From contig NC_058053.1 in the NCBI RefSeq assembly GCF_020085105.1, forward strand, positions 1,401,388 to 1,465,387: DNA of 64,000 bases. The letters are read 5' to 3'. Both the position numbers and the translations under genes were made by a program. The notes under the pieces were generated by a model that was not told the DNA's origin, searched no databases, and saw nothing but the letters and a program-made list of their open reading frames with translations. Shown piece after piece: positions 42,301-53,244 of this stretch (position 1 is its first letter; the number at the start of each line of letters is the position of its first letter). This DNA comes from Siniperca chuatsi. Lineage: Eukaryota > Chordata > Actinopteri > Centrarchiformes > Sinipercidae.

Positions 42301-43311
42301 ATGCAATCTTTGATGCTGACCAACATAAGCAGTGTAGCCCATAGCTCAGTTATAGAAAGGAGTACCGTTCAGCAATTTTTAAAACTGCTGAAACAGCTGT
42401 GCTGCTGGGTAAGAAAAAAAGCTCTTAAACAACAGCAAGAAGAGATAAAGCAAGTATTTACTACAAAGGGTGTCGAAGCCAAATGAGATTCAGAAGTGTG
42501 AAAACTGGGATGAGTCAGAGCACCATAGGGAACACACACCGAGCAGATTTATGAGCAGAAAAACACACTGAGCATGAGACTAGTGGGCAGCTCTGAGACA
42601 ACAGAAGTTAACATTTAGCAAAAAACCAAAAACAAATATGAAGAAAAATCATAAGAAACTAATGGAGGATGACAATGACAGAAAACACACAACATGTTCT
42701 AGAGGTTCAAAGGAAGTTCTGCAGATGATTAAGGGCACACTAAATGGAGAAGCTGCATGTCGCTACCTTTTTATCTTAACTAAAAAAAGTTTCTTGATAG
42801 TCTGTGACTATTTGGCCTGCTTTGGGTATCATACACATACACAGAAAAACTTTTTGAAGGGAAGCTTCCCTCAGATGACTTCCAGATGTCGTAGTTGGAT
42901 CTGTACCCTCCCCTGCAAGCATGCGTGATTACTGTCGGTACTTAGAAAATCCCATGAAATGGCTACTTGAAGTCAGCACAATGTTTGACACACTTCTGTC
43001 TTCATCTCCATATCTGATAAGCCCATTGTCTTACACACAAGATTTCCCTTGCCGTTTATTGTCCATGTCCCACATGCTGTTCAAAAGGGAAATACGTCAC
43101 TTTACGTATACCAGCGACAGTGGAATAGCTACGCTTCATTGCTAGAGTTCTCATAAATATAAATGATTAGTCAGCATGCATGCTGTCTATGTCAGAAGAG
43201 GAAATAATAATCTGTGTCTGCATATAGTGTGCGTCTTCACTTTGTGTGGACATTCAACTTTAAAATCTTTCCTCTCTGGTGTGTGTTGCAAGTGAGCTTG
43301 TCCTCTCAGGA
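39380..43311. other. Gene-poor sequence with repeat debris
   Basis: No coding region recognised over about 3.9 kb. Several GCTAATCGCTTA-type stretches at about 41600-41670 and 42200-42240 look like debris of dispersed fish repeats. So does the ATCAGGAGGCGAGGCTTCCC stretch at about 42110. The frames of 60-96 codons at 41944-43145 show no domain. The last few hundred bases may hold the promoter of the B7-like gene, but no element can be pointed out. Confidence 0.4.
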
Positions 43312-46300
43312 ATGTTCATTGTATTAGTGGCATACTTTCTCCTGTTAGGTAAGTTCTTTTTAAATGACATTTTAATGCACATTTTCCCACTCACTGAGTG
43401 TGTGTGTACACGACAGTAATACATTGTAATCCATTGTTATCTATGGCGTTTGTAAAATGTATAGCTTTGGAACTAAAACTATTTAATCTTAAATGAGCAT
43501 AAAACATGAAGCGTATGATGTTCAGTGTTGTGTAGGAGTAATGACACGGCAGTGTGTGAGGCTAGACACAAGAAATGTTTGAGAATCTGTCTATTTTCTG
43601 TTACATTCAGTGCCTGATGCAACAGTGGTGCTTGATGTCAACACTACTGTCGGCGAATCAACGGTACTCCCATGTATCCTGATGACCACCACTCCTACTG
43701 ACTTAAAGACTCTACGCTTTTACTGGCAAGATGAAAGAAATTATGTTTTGTACTCTTTTAATGAAGGAAAGGAAATGCCAGAGCATGTAAATAAACTTTA
43801 TCGGGGCAGGATCACAGCCTTCCCACAGGACATGATTAGAGGAAATATTTCAGTCAAAGTTAAAAACCTAACACTTGAAGATAACCAAAACGTTTTCCAA
43901 GTTTTTGCAGCAATTTTTGACACCGGAAGTACGAGGAGATACAGTCTTGAACACAGGAAAATCTGCCACATTACTTTCCATGTTGCAGGTAAGGATGGAG
44001 ATTCCACTTTTCTTTAGAGGACTAATTTGTTAGAGGAGATGATCGATACCACTCTGTTAAATATAAAGCTACAACCAGCAGCCGGTTAGCTTAGCATAAA
44101 GACTAGAAACAGGGAGAAACATTAGCATGGCTCTTTCCAAAGGTAACAAAATCTGCCAACCAGCACCTCTAAAGTTCACTACTTACGAAGTTATTTCATT
44201 TGATTAACTTGTACAAATACAAAAACACAACTTGGTGGTTTCTCTGGGGTTTGTGTGCTAGACTATTTCTACTATTTTAATGCTAAGCTAACTGCAAGCT
44301 GGCTGTAGCTTCAGAGATACAGTGTTAATTAGTGAGTTTAGAGGTGCTGGTAAGCAGATATTATTATCTTTGACAGAGTCAAGCTAGTTGTTTCGCCCTG
44401 TTTTCAGTGTTTATGCAACTAAGCTAACCGGCTGCTGGCTAGGCCTATAGCTTCATATTTACTGTGCAGAGAGCAGTATCAATCTTCTCATTTAACTCTT
44501 AGCAAGAAAGCGAATGAGAAGATTTTCCAAAATGTCTATTGCTTTAAAAGTAATAACAGAAATGATGTTTTTGTCAGTAACCTTAACAGCACTCTCTCAC
44601 TCACAGTTCCTTACAAGAGCGTCAGCCTGGCTGTAAATGAAGAAACAATGACTGCAGTCTGCACTACACAAAGAGGATTCCCTGAGCCTTTGGTAAAGTG
44701 GAGACTCCAGCACCTCTCTGATAATTCCCAATACTTTTTAGACCCGAGGGATGTAAACACTACAGCAGTGCAGGACCCTAAAGATCAGCTCTACAATTTT
44801 AGCAGCACTATAGATATCCCTGGAGGTCGATATCGATCTGTGACCTGCTTCATCCACAACCCTACCCTAAATGTGACTTTGATTACCACCCACATTTTAA
44901 ACAAAGGTAAGTTAATAGAAGCTCTGGGTCTTGTATATGGTCGTGCAGTATCTCTTACCCAATCATTTCCTGTGTCAAAACTTGGCCAAGATGGACCCTC
45001 ATATACTATATGGTGCCATTTGCACTTTGACAGCTGTGTATCATCGCTTACATCACGATGTCCGCCTCAGTTGTGTACATGCTCATTCTGCCTCTCTGTC
45101 CCTCTTCAGCCACATTTATACTTTCCCAGGCCCCTTCAGCGTTATTCCGTACCTGTCCCCAATAGACAATGAACAGAGAAGCCAATCAGCAAGGTCACTC
45201 AACTCATGTGATATCTGGTTTATGGGCAATTTGTAGTTTAATGCAAAAAGTCTACAGATTTATTCTCTCAGCACACAGCAGCTCTCTGATTTACTTACAG
45301 CTTACTGCTACAGCGCCTGCCATGCCTATTACATACTGTACTGTACTTTGGCAGGTAACCCAGGGTATCGGTACATCCTTAGAAAGACTGAAAGAGCAAG
45401 TAGTGTTACATCGGGGTTTTTAATTAAAAAATTTTTACTGTCCCAAAGAGCAAAATAACCACAATCTATGTTTCTGACCTAAATAGTCTTAAATTTGTAA
45501 TCGATAGGTATTAATTTCAAGATAAACAATTCAGTAAATTGGATTTCAAAAAGTAAATTTATTCAGCAGCAGAATCAGGAGTTTTGGTATGTAAAACCTA
45601 AAGCCAAATCAATGCTTACCTCTGTGCTGAACCTATATGACATCCCAGTTGAAAAAAAGTCCTTTTTTATTTTTCCTTTTCTAGTACTGACGTGCTGAAC
45701 AAATTGTAGTATGAGGCCCTACATGAAGGGAAATCAATAAAATAAATGTAATTAATTGGATTTACAATACAGATCTGAAAAAATTGAGTAAAAGGAAGGG
45801 TAGCAAAAATGTGTTTCATTCACTTTTGGTTTATGATCAAACTGCAGGTTCTGTGACAGTGTCTGTGTGATTTTCTGACTGAACTCTGTTTTACTAATGT
45901 TGTTGCATCCCCAGATCTATTATTGGTGGGGAAAATGTTATAATAACCAAACAAAACTGCAAAAAGGATGTCAAAAAATTTGAAGTTTCCTTTAACCCTC
46001 TGATATCAACAGACATTGTGATAATGTGATGAAGCCTGATAATGTTAAAAGTTACTTAACACAGCTTTGAGGCGTTAAAATGTAACCCATTCAAATGTAA
46101 GAGTTATTGTAGGTCTTCATTGTTTATCAAGCAATTCATTACAGTATTGAGTGAAAGAAGATCACACAGAATAGAGCAAATGACACGAATTCTAAAGTAA
46201 ATAAGACTACTGTAACAGGAGTGTTGGTGTTGTCTTTTTAAATACGTAAGCCCACATACAAAGGTAAATACAGATCAAGGCAAACAAGACATGCCAGGAA

Positions 46301-47063
46301 TATTTCTCTTCTTTAAAAAGCATTGAGTGTAAAGTATAATAAGACGCTTTAGCCATTTTCAGTCAAACATGGGTTGTGGTGATTGTTTCAGCAGTCTTAA
46401 TATCAAACTAAAGCAACACCAAAGTCATCTATGGCCTTTCCTGCAGGAAATAAGACCACTGTGGTCAGGTGAGGACGAAGTATGTTCACAATTACTGTCT
46501 GACCTAAATCCCAGAAACATACAGGAAGCTACGTTGTGTTAGTGACCATAAATCCAATCATGTGGTGCTGCTGACACCTGCTGGGGCAACACTGTAATGC
46601 GATTGTACCATTTTGCAACATGAAAAAATTGATTCTATAGAAAATGTCATGATTTGCAACACTTAAAACACATATTACTTCTGATCAATTTTTATTTACA
46701 ACTAACTACAACCAAACCATAGCCAGTAAACACTTATTGATTCATGAATTCATTGTTTAGTTGACAGATACAATTCAATGACAGACTCTTATTCAAAATA
46801 AACCTTTCTACTCAGAGAATTATGATTGCGCAACAGTGAAAGTCTGGCTAATAAAAGCAGTTCTCATTTTTAAGCACACCACTTGTTTCTAACATGATTC
46901 ATGCGTCACAAAATAAGAAGAGAGAAAGTTGAGGTTTTTTCAGGCTAAAGCAGCACAGCATATTGTTCCTTTCTTCCTCTGTCTGCCTGCAGGTGAAGCA
47001 GAGAGGAGCCTCCCTGGCTGGGCTATAGGTCTGCTAGTGGCTACTGTTGTTCTGCTAGGTTGA
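43312..47063 (+). CDS. B7-family Ig ligand-like gene (ICOSLG/CD80-like)
   Basis: Four exons with GT-AG introns, all phase 1: 43312-43348, 43611-43988, 44607-44906 and 46993-47063 (to the first stop). Exon 1 encodes MFIVLVAYFLLL, a signal-peptide core. Exon 2 is an IgV domain with VLPCI (B-strand Cys), LRFYWQDERN (C-strand Trp) and the D-E-strand NISVKVKNLTLED. Exon 3 is an IgC domain with both cysteines (TAVCTTQRGFPEPLVKW and SVTCFIHN). Exon 4 encodes a short hydrophobic segment, WAIGLLVATVVLL. The V-C-TM order and FYWQ motif match B7 co-stimulatory ligands, which act on the surface of antigen-presenting cells. Six or so N-glycosylation sites are visible. The IgV lacks the usual F-strand Cys (FQV in place of F-x-C). 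A TGA directly follows the membrane segment. Whether it is a working gene or a decaying paralogue is open. Confidence 0.75.
44033..44535. mobile_element. GGTTAGCTTAGC MITE in the second intron of the B7-like gene
   Basis: The arms are inverted. The left holds AGCAGCCGGTTAGCTTAGCA then AAACAGGGAGAAAC, and the right holds GTTTCGCCCTGTTTTCAG then AAGCTAACCGGCTGCTGG. Outer pieces GATGATCGATACCACTC and GAGCAGTATCAATCTTCTC also pair. Other copies: 63571-63800, and a fragment at 19718. Confidence 0.7.
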
Positions 47064-48187
47064 ACTGCCGTTAGTAGCTCATCAAATGTGAGTTGTTTTC
47101 TTTTATTGACAGTTTCTGAGCATTTTATTTCTCAAATATTTAACTGGTAAAACACGTCACTGGACAGACGATTTATAGAATTTAAAATATAAAGATAGCA
47201 TATGAATGTGTGGCTTTCCCCTCCTTTCTTTGATGTCTAGCTACTGAGGGACACGCTATTACTGTATATGAAAAAACTTAAGGAATAATAGCCTTGTCCA
47301 TTTGTTAGTACATTTTACATACAGTGTTTAAAGCAATATTAATCATAATAACGTGCTAGCAAACATTGCCTCATGACACGTCTAGCAAACACAAAGCAAC
47401 ACTAGCATTCATTTGGAATTGTGTTTGTGTCCTCCTGATGATGTCTAATATTCGTTCTCCTTATAGCTTTATTTTGGTCTCCACCAACTCCTGAGAAAAA
47501 CATCTGTCTGTTTTTAGCTGCTAAATGTTCACCAGCTAGTCGTTAACTTTGCCTGCCTGGTGTTTGGTGCTGGGCAGGAGTGCAGTTGGTTTATCAGAGC
47601 TCTTTTAGTGATAACAGCTGGAAACAGGGTGGATTAGAGCATTTAGACTGGACCAAACAATAATTTGGAATAATTTGAATTCTACATACCATTTAGCTCA
47701 GTATTTAGAATGCAGAGAACACTATGAACTATGTACGAACACTTTCTCACCCCAGCTAAGGTGGTCTTTTGTAAGAACTTTGTTACTTCATATTTAGCTT
47801 CTTTGCTATGCTAAAATATACAGTATATTTTCATACAATTTTTAAAATTTACAGGAATGTAAATTTATGAACTTAATGCTCCCCCTGTTGTCCATCATAA
47901 TGTTCATAAAATATCCTCTTACAGGGTTATTGCTATGGGAACAACAAGGTGCAAAGAATTCTGAGAGTTTTGAGTTTTAGAGATCATCAACATTTCCACC
48001 CATTTTATGAGAATACTCATTTTTACTGTCTAAATTTACTGATATTGCACAGCTTTGAGGTTTGCTTCCCAAGGACTCACTAATAAAAAGAGAATTAAGT
48101 AGCATTAAAATCTTAATGCCAAGTCAATGCTTGGCATTCTATATACTACCGTTTTATGACTGAGAAGCTTGCCTTTTCTAATTCCAG
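47064..48187. other. Possible last intron or downstream sequence of the B7-like gene
   Basis: No repeat or coding match recognised apart from AT-rich sequence. If exon 4 is spliced at 47058 (AG|GTTGAA) this stretch would be an intron. Confidence 0.3.
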
Positions 48188-48285
48188 GCACATACTCAAA
48201 CTGGAGTCCAAGGAGAACCAGACAGCCTTCTTCGTCACCTGACTGCAAAGATTTTGGAAAAATCTTTCCACAAGGTCCAGCTTAA
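48188..48285 (+). other. Candidate cytoplasmic-tail exon of the B7-like gene
   Basis: After TTCTAATTCCAG, a good acceptor, a phase-1 frame stays open to TAA at 48283-48285. It begins GTYSNWSPRRTRQPSSSPD. The arginine- and serine-rich start directly after a membrane segment is typical of a short cytoplasmic tail. It would need the weak donor at 47059 in exon 4, which skips the TGA. No independent evidence. Confidence 0.3.
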
Positions 48286-48539
48286 TTGTAGTTTCTGAAG
48301 CCCAACATCAGAGTTGGACCTCACTCATGCTGTGGAGGTTGTTATAGAAGCACATTAATGACCATAGTTTTGGAATGATATATTCAACATTTGGTGCCAT
48401 TCAATACGATTAATGTTGGGGCTGACTCAGTGGCCAATGTTAGTGTTAGGCCAGAAACCAGTGTTAAGTAACACAACTGCAAAAAATGTTAAATAACAAT
48501 GATAAAGTCTTAGTTTCTACCATCCTTTTTCTATATCAC
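48286..48539. other. Unassigned sequence
   Basis: No feature seen. Confidence 0.3.
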
Positions 48540-48795
48540 TCATCTTATTTAGAGTCATGAGGTCCTGTAACCTGTTCAACTGGGCAAGAGTCGGACAGGG
48601 TACACCTTGGACAGGTCACTAGTCTAACACATTCACTCTTATGGACAATTTAGAGTTTCCATTTGACCTGACCTACTTAACTTTGGACTGTAGAATGAAA
48701 ACAGAGCACCTGTAGGAAACTCAACACAGGGCCATACTGAAATGTCCGCTCTGGCTGAAAAAGGTTTGAATCCAGGATTCTCTTGCACCCTGAAA
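48540..48795. repeat. Dispersed fish repeat fragment
   Basis: Blocks such as GGGTACACCTTGGACAGGTC, then CTTATGGACAATTTAGAGTT, then GGTTTGAATCCAGGATTCTC resemble a very common teleost interspersed repeat. I recognise the sequence but not its transposon class. Confidence 0.55.
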
Positions 48796-48819
48796 TCAAG
48801 TTTTAAGTTTCAACACTAA

Positions 48820-49120
48820 AAAAAAACAATCTGTATCAAATTACAGCAGAAACTCTTCTAAGTAAGTGAGATAATCTTACATGTAGATTTAAAATCTAGT
48901 TAGACTTGTTTTGAGTGTGGATTGGATTATCTGGTACTGACTATTCAAGGCTGTTTGACTTGATTCAAGTAAATGTCACTTGCCTTGTCTTAATTAGCAA
49001 TTTCATTTTATTTGGGGTTTTGTTTAACTAGATACAAGGCATGTATTAGTTACAGGACCTTTGCCACTTAAGTTTCAAGACAATAACATCTTATTTCAAG
49101 TTTTAGTCTTTTGGCTTGAA
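48820..49120. repeat. AT-rich MITE-like repeat
   Basis: Contains AAGTAAGTGAGATAATCTTAC and later TTTCAAGACAATAACATCTT, blocks seen in dispersed fish MITEs. A related piece, with TCACTTACTGCACTGGCAGC and TTTGACAGGGCATTTTTGCA, lies at 50335-50450. No coding. Confidence 0.4.
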
Positions 49121-49734
49121 TGGCCGTATATTCTCGACTTTATCTTGGGACAAAATATCTAATTCCAAGGTTTAGATTTTTATTCGCATGAGTTCATTTT
49201 TTAAACCTGTCACATTCCATTGATAACAATAGTGCCTCAGATGATTTACATCCCATTCAGTAATACAATACAAAACTCTCAGAATAATCATTAGCCCTAA
49301 CACCCTTCTCCGATGATGAAAATAATATAAACCAGAATAGCACATATCACACATCTACAGCAATTATTACACATGTGCTGGGGACAGACAAAATGATGAA
49401 CACTTCATGAGAATAAAGGACTACCTTTGAAGCAGCTCCATCATTGTTTGTCAAATGTGTCATCAGAGGTGATATTTTCACAATGTACATTGTTAATAAA
49501 CAAGTACACAAAGTACAACAGATGCTGATCATGGATGTATAATTAGAACTGTATACAGCGTTGGAGGCAGGGCTCCGTTCATTCCTATTAAATGTTCTGA
49601 TGGGGGTTGTGACGCTCAAAATGTATCCACCGTTTTACAGCTTTTTTCACAGTGTTAGTCTATAGGGAGAAGTCTTTTTGGGCCAGTGTGCATTATGTGA
49701 GTTGTAATTACACGGTTTGGCCATTATGTCAAAT

Positions 49735-49930
49735 TGCTGATGGGAATGTAATTGATTTTACAGTTATTTGGTCATAAACCAAAGTATTGGACACAATTTA
49801 ACCTGATTATGGCACTAGATGAAAGTCAGGGGATCACCAAAGTCATTGATATTCATCCTCTGGGGAACATGAATATCAGAACCAAATTTTGTCCCAATCC
49901 ATCTAGTATACGTTGCAGGTTGCAAGTGAA
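49735..49930. repeat. Dispersed repeat related to the GCTAACATGCT family
   Basis: Reads GGTCATAAACCAAAGTATTGG, trimmed here to the core TCATAAACCAAAGTATTGG. It continues with AGTCAGGGGATCACCAAAGT and CATCCTCTGGGGAACATGAA. The middle block recurs in shortened form near 18995. An open frame of 92 codons here is incidental. Confidence 0.55.
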
Positions 49931-50032
49931 AATGTACCAAATGTACTGTGATAGTTCAGTCTGGATGTCTGCGATAGACCCAACGATGGACACTGTCATG
50001 GCAAAAATGTCAGTTGATTCCATGGCCTAGTG

Positions 50033-50105
50033 GTTAGCACACATGACTCCTAACTCAAATGTTGTTGGTTCAAAACCAGAGCTATACAGACTACCACTGT
50101 AATGA
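50033..50105 (+). repeat. tRNA-derived SINE head-like sequence
   Basis: GGCCTAGTGGTTAGCACACA carries an A-box-like TAGTGGTTAGC. GGTTCAAAACC about 40 bases later fits the B-box consensus GGTTCRANNCC. Acceptor-stem pairing is absent, so it is not a tRNA gene. It could be the 5' end of a SINE. Confidence 0.5.
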
Positions 50106-50174
50106 AGGAAGCATCATCCACAGAGGGCAATGCACAATGACCTGTAGAATATGACACGCCCACTTTGGTTCGCA

Positions 50175-50310
50175 AGGAAAGCCTATTAGTTTTTGGTTCC
50201 AGCTGGGAACGAAGTTTTCAGGTTCCGAACCAATTTATGTTTGGTCGAAATGCTCCGAATGGAGCCGGTTCCATGTTGGTGGAAAAGGCCTAAGGCTTCT
50301 GGTAGATGGA
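50175..50310. repeat. Dispersed DNA-repeat fragment
   Basis: GGTTCCAGCTGGGAACGAAG followed by TTTTCAGGTTCCGAACCAAT resembles a known teleost MITE with nested GGTTCC/GGAACC palindromes. The family name is not certain. Confidence 0.45.
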
Positions 50311-50905
50311 CATCCTGACTTATTTTTAGAAATCTTATGAAGTGAAAATCACTTACTGCACTGGCAGCCAAATTTCCTTGATTCAAGCAAAAGAATGCTC
50401 ATATCTAAAATGTTTTCACTTAAATTTGACAGGGCATTTTTGCAGTGTCCCCTTTAAAATGACTAAAAAACTAGTTATTCTTCTTCTGCCGGTTTTTGCA
50501 CTTACCAAACAGCTTCAGGTGCATCACTAGCAGCCTCTGGACTGTAGAAGAGCCGACCCTGATTAGCAATCAGATTTGTCTTCTGGCTAACCGAGAATAT
50601 GGAAAGTGTAAATGAAAGTATCTTAAATCTCATCTGGATTTTAACCAGATACAAGACAGTTGAAATGACAAGTGTAAATGGGGCCTTAGTCTTGTTACCA
50701 TTAGCGCTTCAAACTGGAACTTCCACTTGAAGAAAGGCCACCGACCAGAAATGCACTACAAGAGTATGTTTTGGAGAATGTGTGATGGTCAAAATCCAAC
50801 GAATTTGGATCACCTGTACAACTTTAAATGTGTCAATGGACCTGGAACTGAAAACACTGATTCATGAGGTGAGGCCTCTGCAGTTCTGCCATTGTTCCAC
50901 TGTTA

Positions 50906-53242
50906 CAGTTTTTCTCAATCAATTTGGTACATTTCTCCAAACTCAGGTAACAGCTCTCAAAACAGTTAACACAGTGATCAGTACACTTTGTAATTGTCCT
51001 AAACAGATAGTAAATTCTCCTTCATTTCATACAAATCACATATCAAAAGCATAATTTTCTCAAAACACAGTGCACAAAAATCCCAAATTTTATCACAGCA
51101 GTTCATACAGCCAACCAAATCTTTAATATATCAGGAAAAACATTTGTAACTTTTTCATTGTTCTTCACAAAGATCACAAGCATTTTTGTATCATTTTCAA
51201 AACACAACAAACAAAACTCTGTGAATTGTAAAATAGTCAGTTGCACACCTTGTGTCTTCAATTAACGCCAAATTGTTATCTGATGAGTTAATAATCCACT
51301 CAACACAGAAAAAGCCAATTTCCTAATTGTTCACACAGCTGTCTTACGTAATTACAACAACTACAAAAGGCAAAGAGAAGAAGAACAAAGAAGACAAATG
51401 AGGAGATACAGTAAGACAAAAAAAGAAGTATGAGCAGTGGAAACAGAAGAGGTTTAAGAGTGAGAGGTGGTGGCCAGGGTAGAGGGAGAAGAGGAAGAGG
51501 AGATAGAGAAAGAGAAAGAAGAGCTGAAGATGTAGGAGGAAGAGCGAGAAGAGCTGAGGATGTAGGAAGAGGAGAAGAGATTGAAGAGATGGATAGATTG
51601 GAGGCAATAGTATAGTGGAAAGAGAAAATATAAGAAGAGGTGGACAGGGAGGAAGAGGAGGGCAAAGAGGAAGAGGAGGCCAAGGTGTAAGAGGAGGGAG
51701 GAGAGGTAGAATGAGGGTAGGGTACACGCGTGTTTCAAATGAAATGACAGCCACACTTATTGACCATGTCATAAATCATGGTCTCTCACTGAGAGAAGCT
51801 GGCCAGAGAGTTCAGCCCAGTATAAACAGATCCACAGTGGCTTCAATTATCCGTACATTTCAGAGGGAAAACCGGTAAGTAACTATATCATTCTACTTAT
51901 ACAATGAGAGTCCATGTGGTCTTGTTTGACATAGGTCTAGATCTCTACAGTAAATGTCCCTGCTTGTCCAAACCTTTTTCAGAATTGAAGTTAGAGAACA
52001 TTCAGGTGGATGAACAAGACTTTTTTCAGTTGAACAAGAGCATGCCATTGTTGACATGGTGGTCCAGAACAACACCCTCCGCCTCAAAGACATTCAGCAA
52101 AGAATAACACAGGACAATCAACTGTTCCACAATATCCACCAATGCAGTCTCTCCACAATTGACCGTGTTCTAAGAAGAAATGCTATCCGAATGAAGCAAG
52201 TATACAAAGTGCCCTTTGAGAGGAACTCCGTTAGAGTGAAGGAGTTGCGATTCCAGTTTGTTCAAGTATGTGCAACCCAATTACTGCAATTTTACTGTCA
52301 ACTCAAACATATATTTTTCCTGAATTTTAAGTATGTGTCCATAAACTATTCCATGGTACTGTATGTGAAACGATTTAGGCATATCTATGTATACTGCTGC
52401 TTCAAAGTGTGAACTCAAACTTCAGCAACAATTTCACAGTAGTATTGACTGCAATCAATGCCATTACTGTAAGACACAAATTTACTATATTTTACCTTGT
52501 GTTCTTTTTACTCTAGAGAATCTTGGAGTTGGATAGCAGTGTAACTCATTATGAGTACCTGTATATTGATGAAGCAGGCTTCAATCTTCAAAAAAAAAGG
52601 AGAAGAGGGAGAAATGTGATTGGCCATCGTGCTACAGTCAATGTCCCTGGACAACAAGGAGGCAACATCACTCTCTGTGCAGCAATTTCTACATCTGGTG
52701 TTGTGGCACACAATGATGTCTTGGGACCATACGACACAGCAAGGCTCCAACATTTTTTAAACCTCCTCAATGAAATCCTCTTTCCAAAGCAAATGGTGCG
52801 GAATTTTGTAGTTGTTTGGGACGATGTCCAATTCCACCATTCAGCACTAGTGCGAGAGTGGTTTGAGAATCACCCACAATTCAGGATGGTGTTTCTTCCA
52901 CCATATTCTCCTTTCCTGAATCCAGTTGTGTGGGGTGACAACTTATTGTTATACACCTGAACTCCTCATTAAAGAACTTAATGAAAAACATGTATTTTCA
53001 TTTATTTCTTTGTGTATCTTCAGCTGAATTTTATAAAATCAAAAGAGAACACACTTTTAGTTTTGATGTTAATATTGAATTTTAATAAATGCATTACTAG
53101 AATAAAATGCTGTGCTTCATTGTGCAGTGAATACTTAATGGTTTCGCCAGCATAAGAGTGTGTTTAGTTTGCTGTGTTAACTGTTTTGAGAGCTGTTATC
53201 TGAGTTTGGAGAAATGTACCAAATCGATTGAGGGAAAAACTG
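50906..53242 (+). mobile_element. IS630/Tc1-mariner-like transposon with intact TIRs
   Basis: The left end at 50906 reads CAGTTTTTCTCAATCAATTT. The right end, 53242 in reverse complement, reads CAGTTTTTCCCTCAATCGATTT in its first 22 bases, given here as CAGTTTTTCCC then TCAATCGATTT. The arms agree over about 70 bases (CATTTCTCCAAACTCAG, AACAGCTCTCAAAACAGTTA). TA stands on both sides (50904-50905 and 53243-53244), the Tc1/mariner target duplication. The coding part is described separately. About 300 bp between the coding end and the right arm are AT-rich. A deletion at the end of the transposase makes the copy non-autonomous. Confidence 0.85.
51430..52960 (+). pseudogene. IS630-like transposase with two apparent introns
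   Basis: The N terminus (from the ATG at 51430) is very rich in R and G (GLRVRGGGQGRGRRGRGDRE and repeats). It changes frame once near 51600. The DNA-binding region follows: LIDHVINHGLSLREAGQRVQ then STVASIIRTFQREN. Then comes a donor (CG|GTAAGT) at 51874/51875. The next exon, 51983-52265, has one stop (TGA near 52011), then HAIVDMVVQNNTLRLKDIQQ, then SLSTIDRVLRRNAIRMKQVY. A second donor follows at 52266 and an acceptor at 52516. The third exon carries the DDE_3 core: LYIDEAGFNLQKKRRRGRN, GGNITLCAAIS, VVVWDDVQFHHSALV and PPYSPFLNP. The first two acidic residues are present. The third catalytic E, expected right after FLNP, is lost because the frame goes to VVWGDN and stops. Confidence 0.75.
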
Positions 53243-53244
53243 TA

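Noticed and set aside
50033..50105. tRNA gene
   Set aside because: A and B boxes are recognisable but the acceptor and anticodon stems do not pair; a SINE head fits better.
51300..51772. Minus-strand serine/leucine/proline-rich frames opposite the transposase N terminus
   Set aside because: They mirror the purine-rich RG-coding tract on the plus strand and have no domain.
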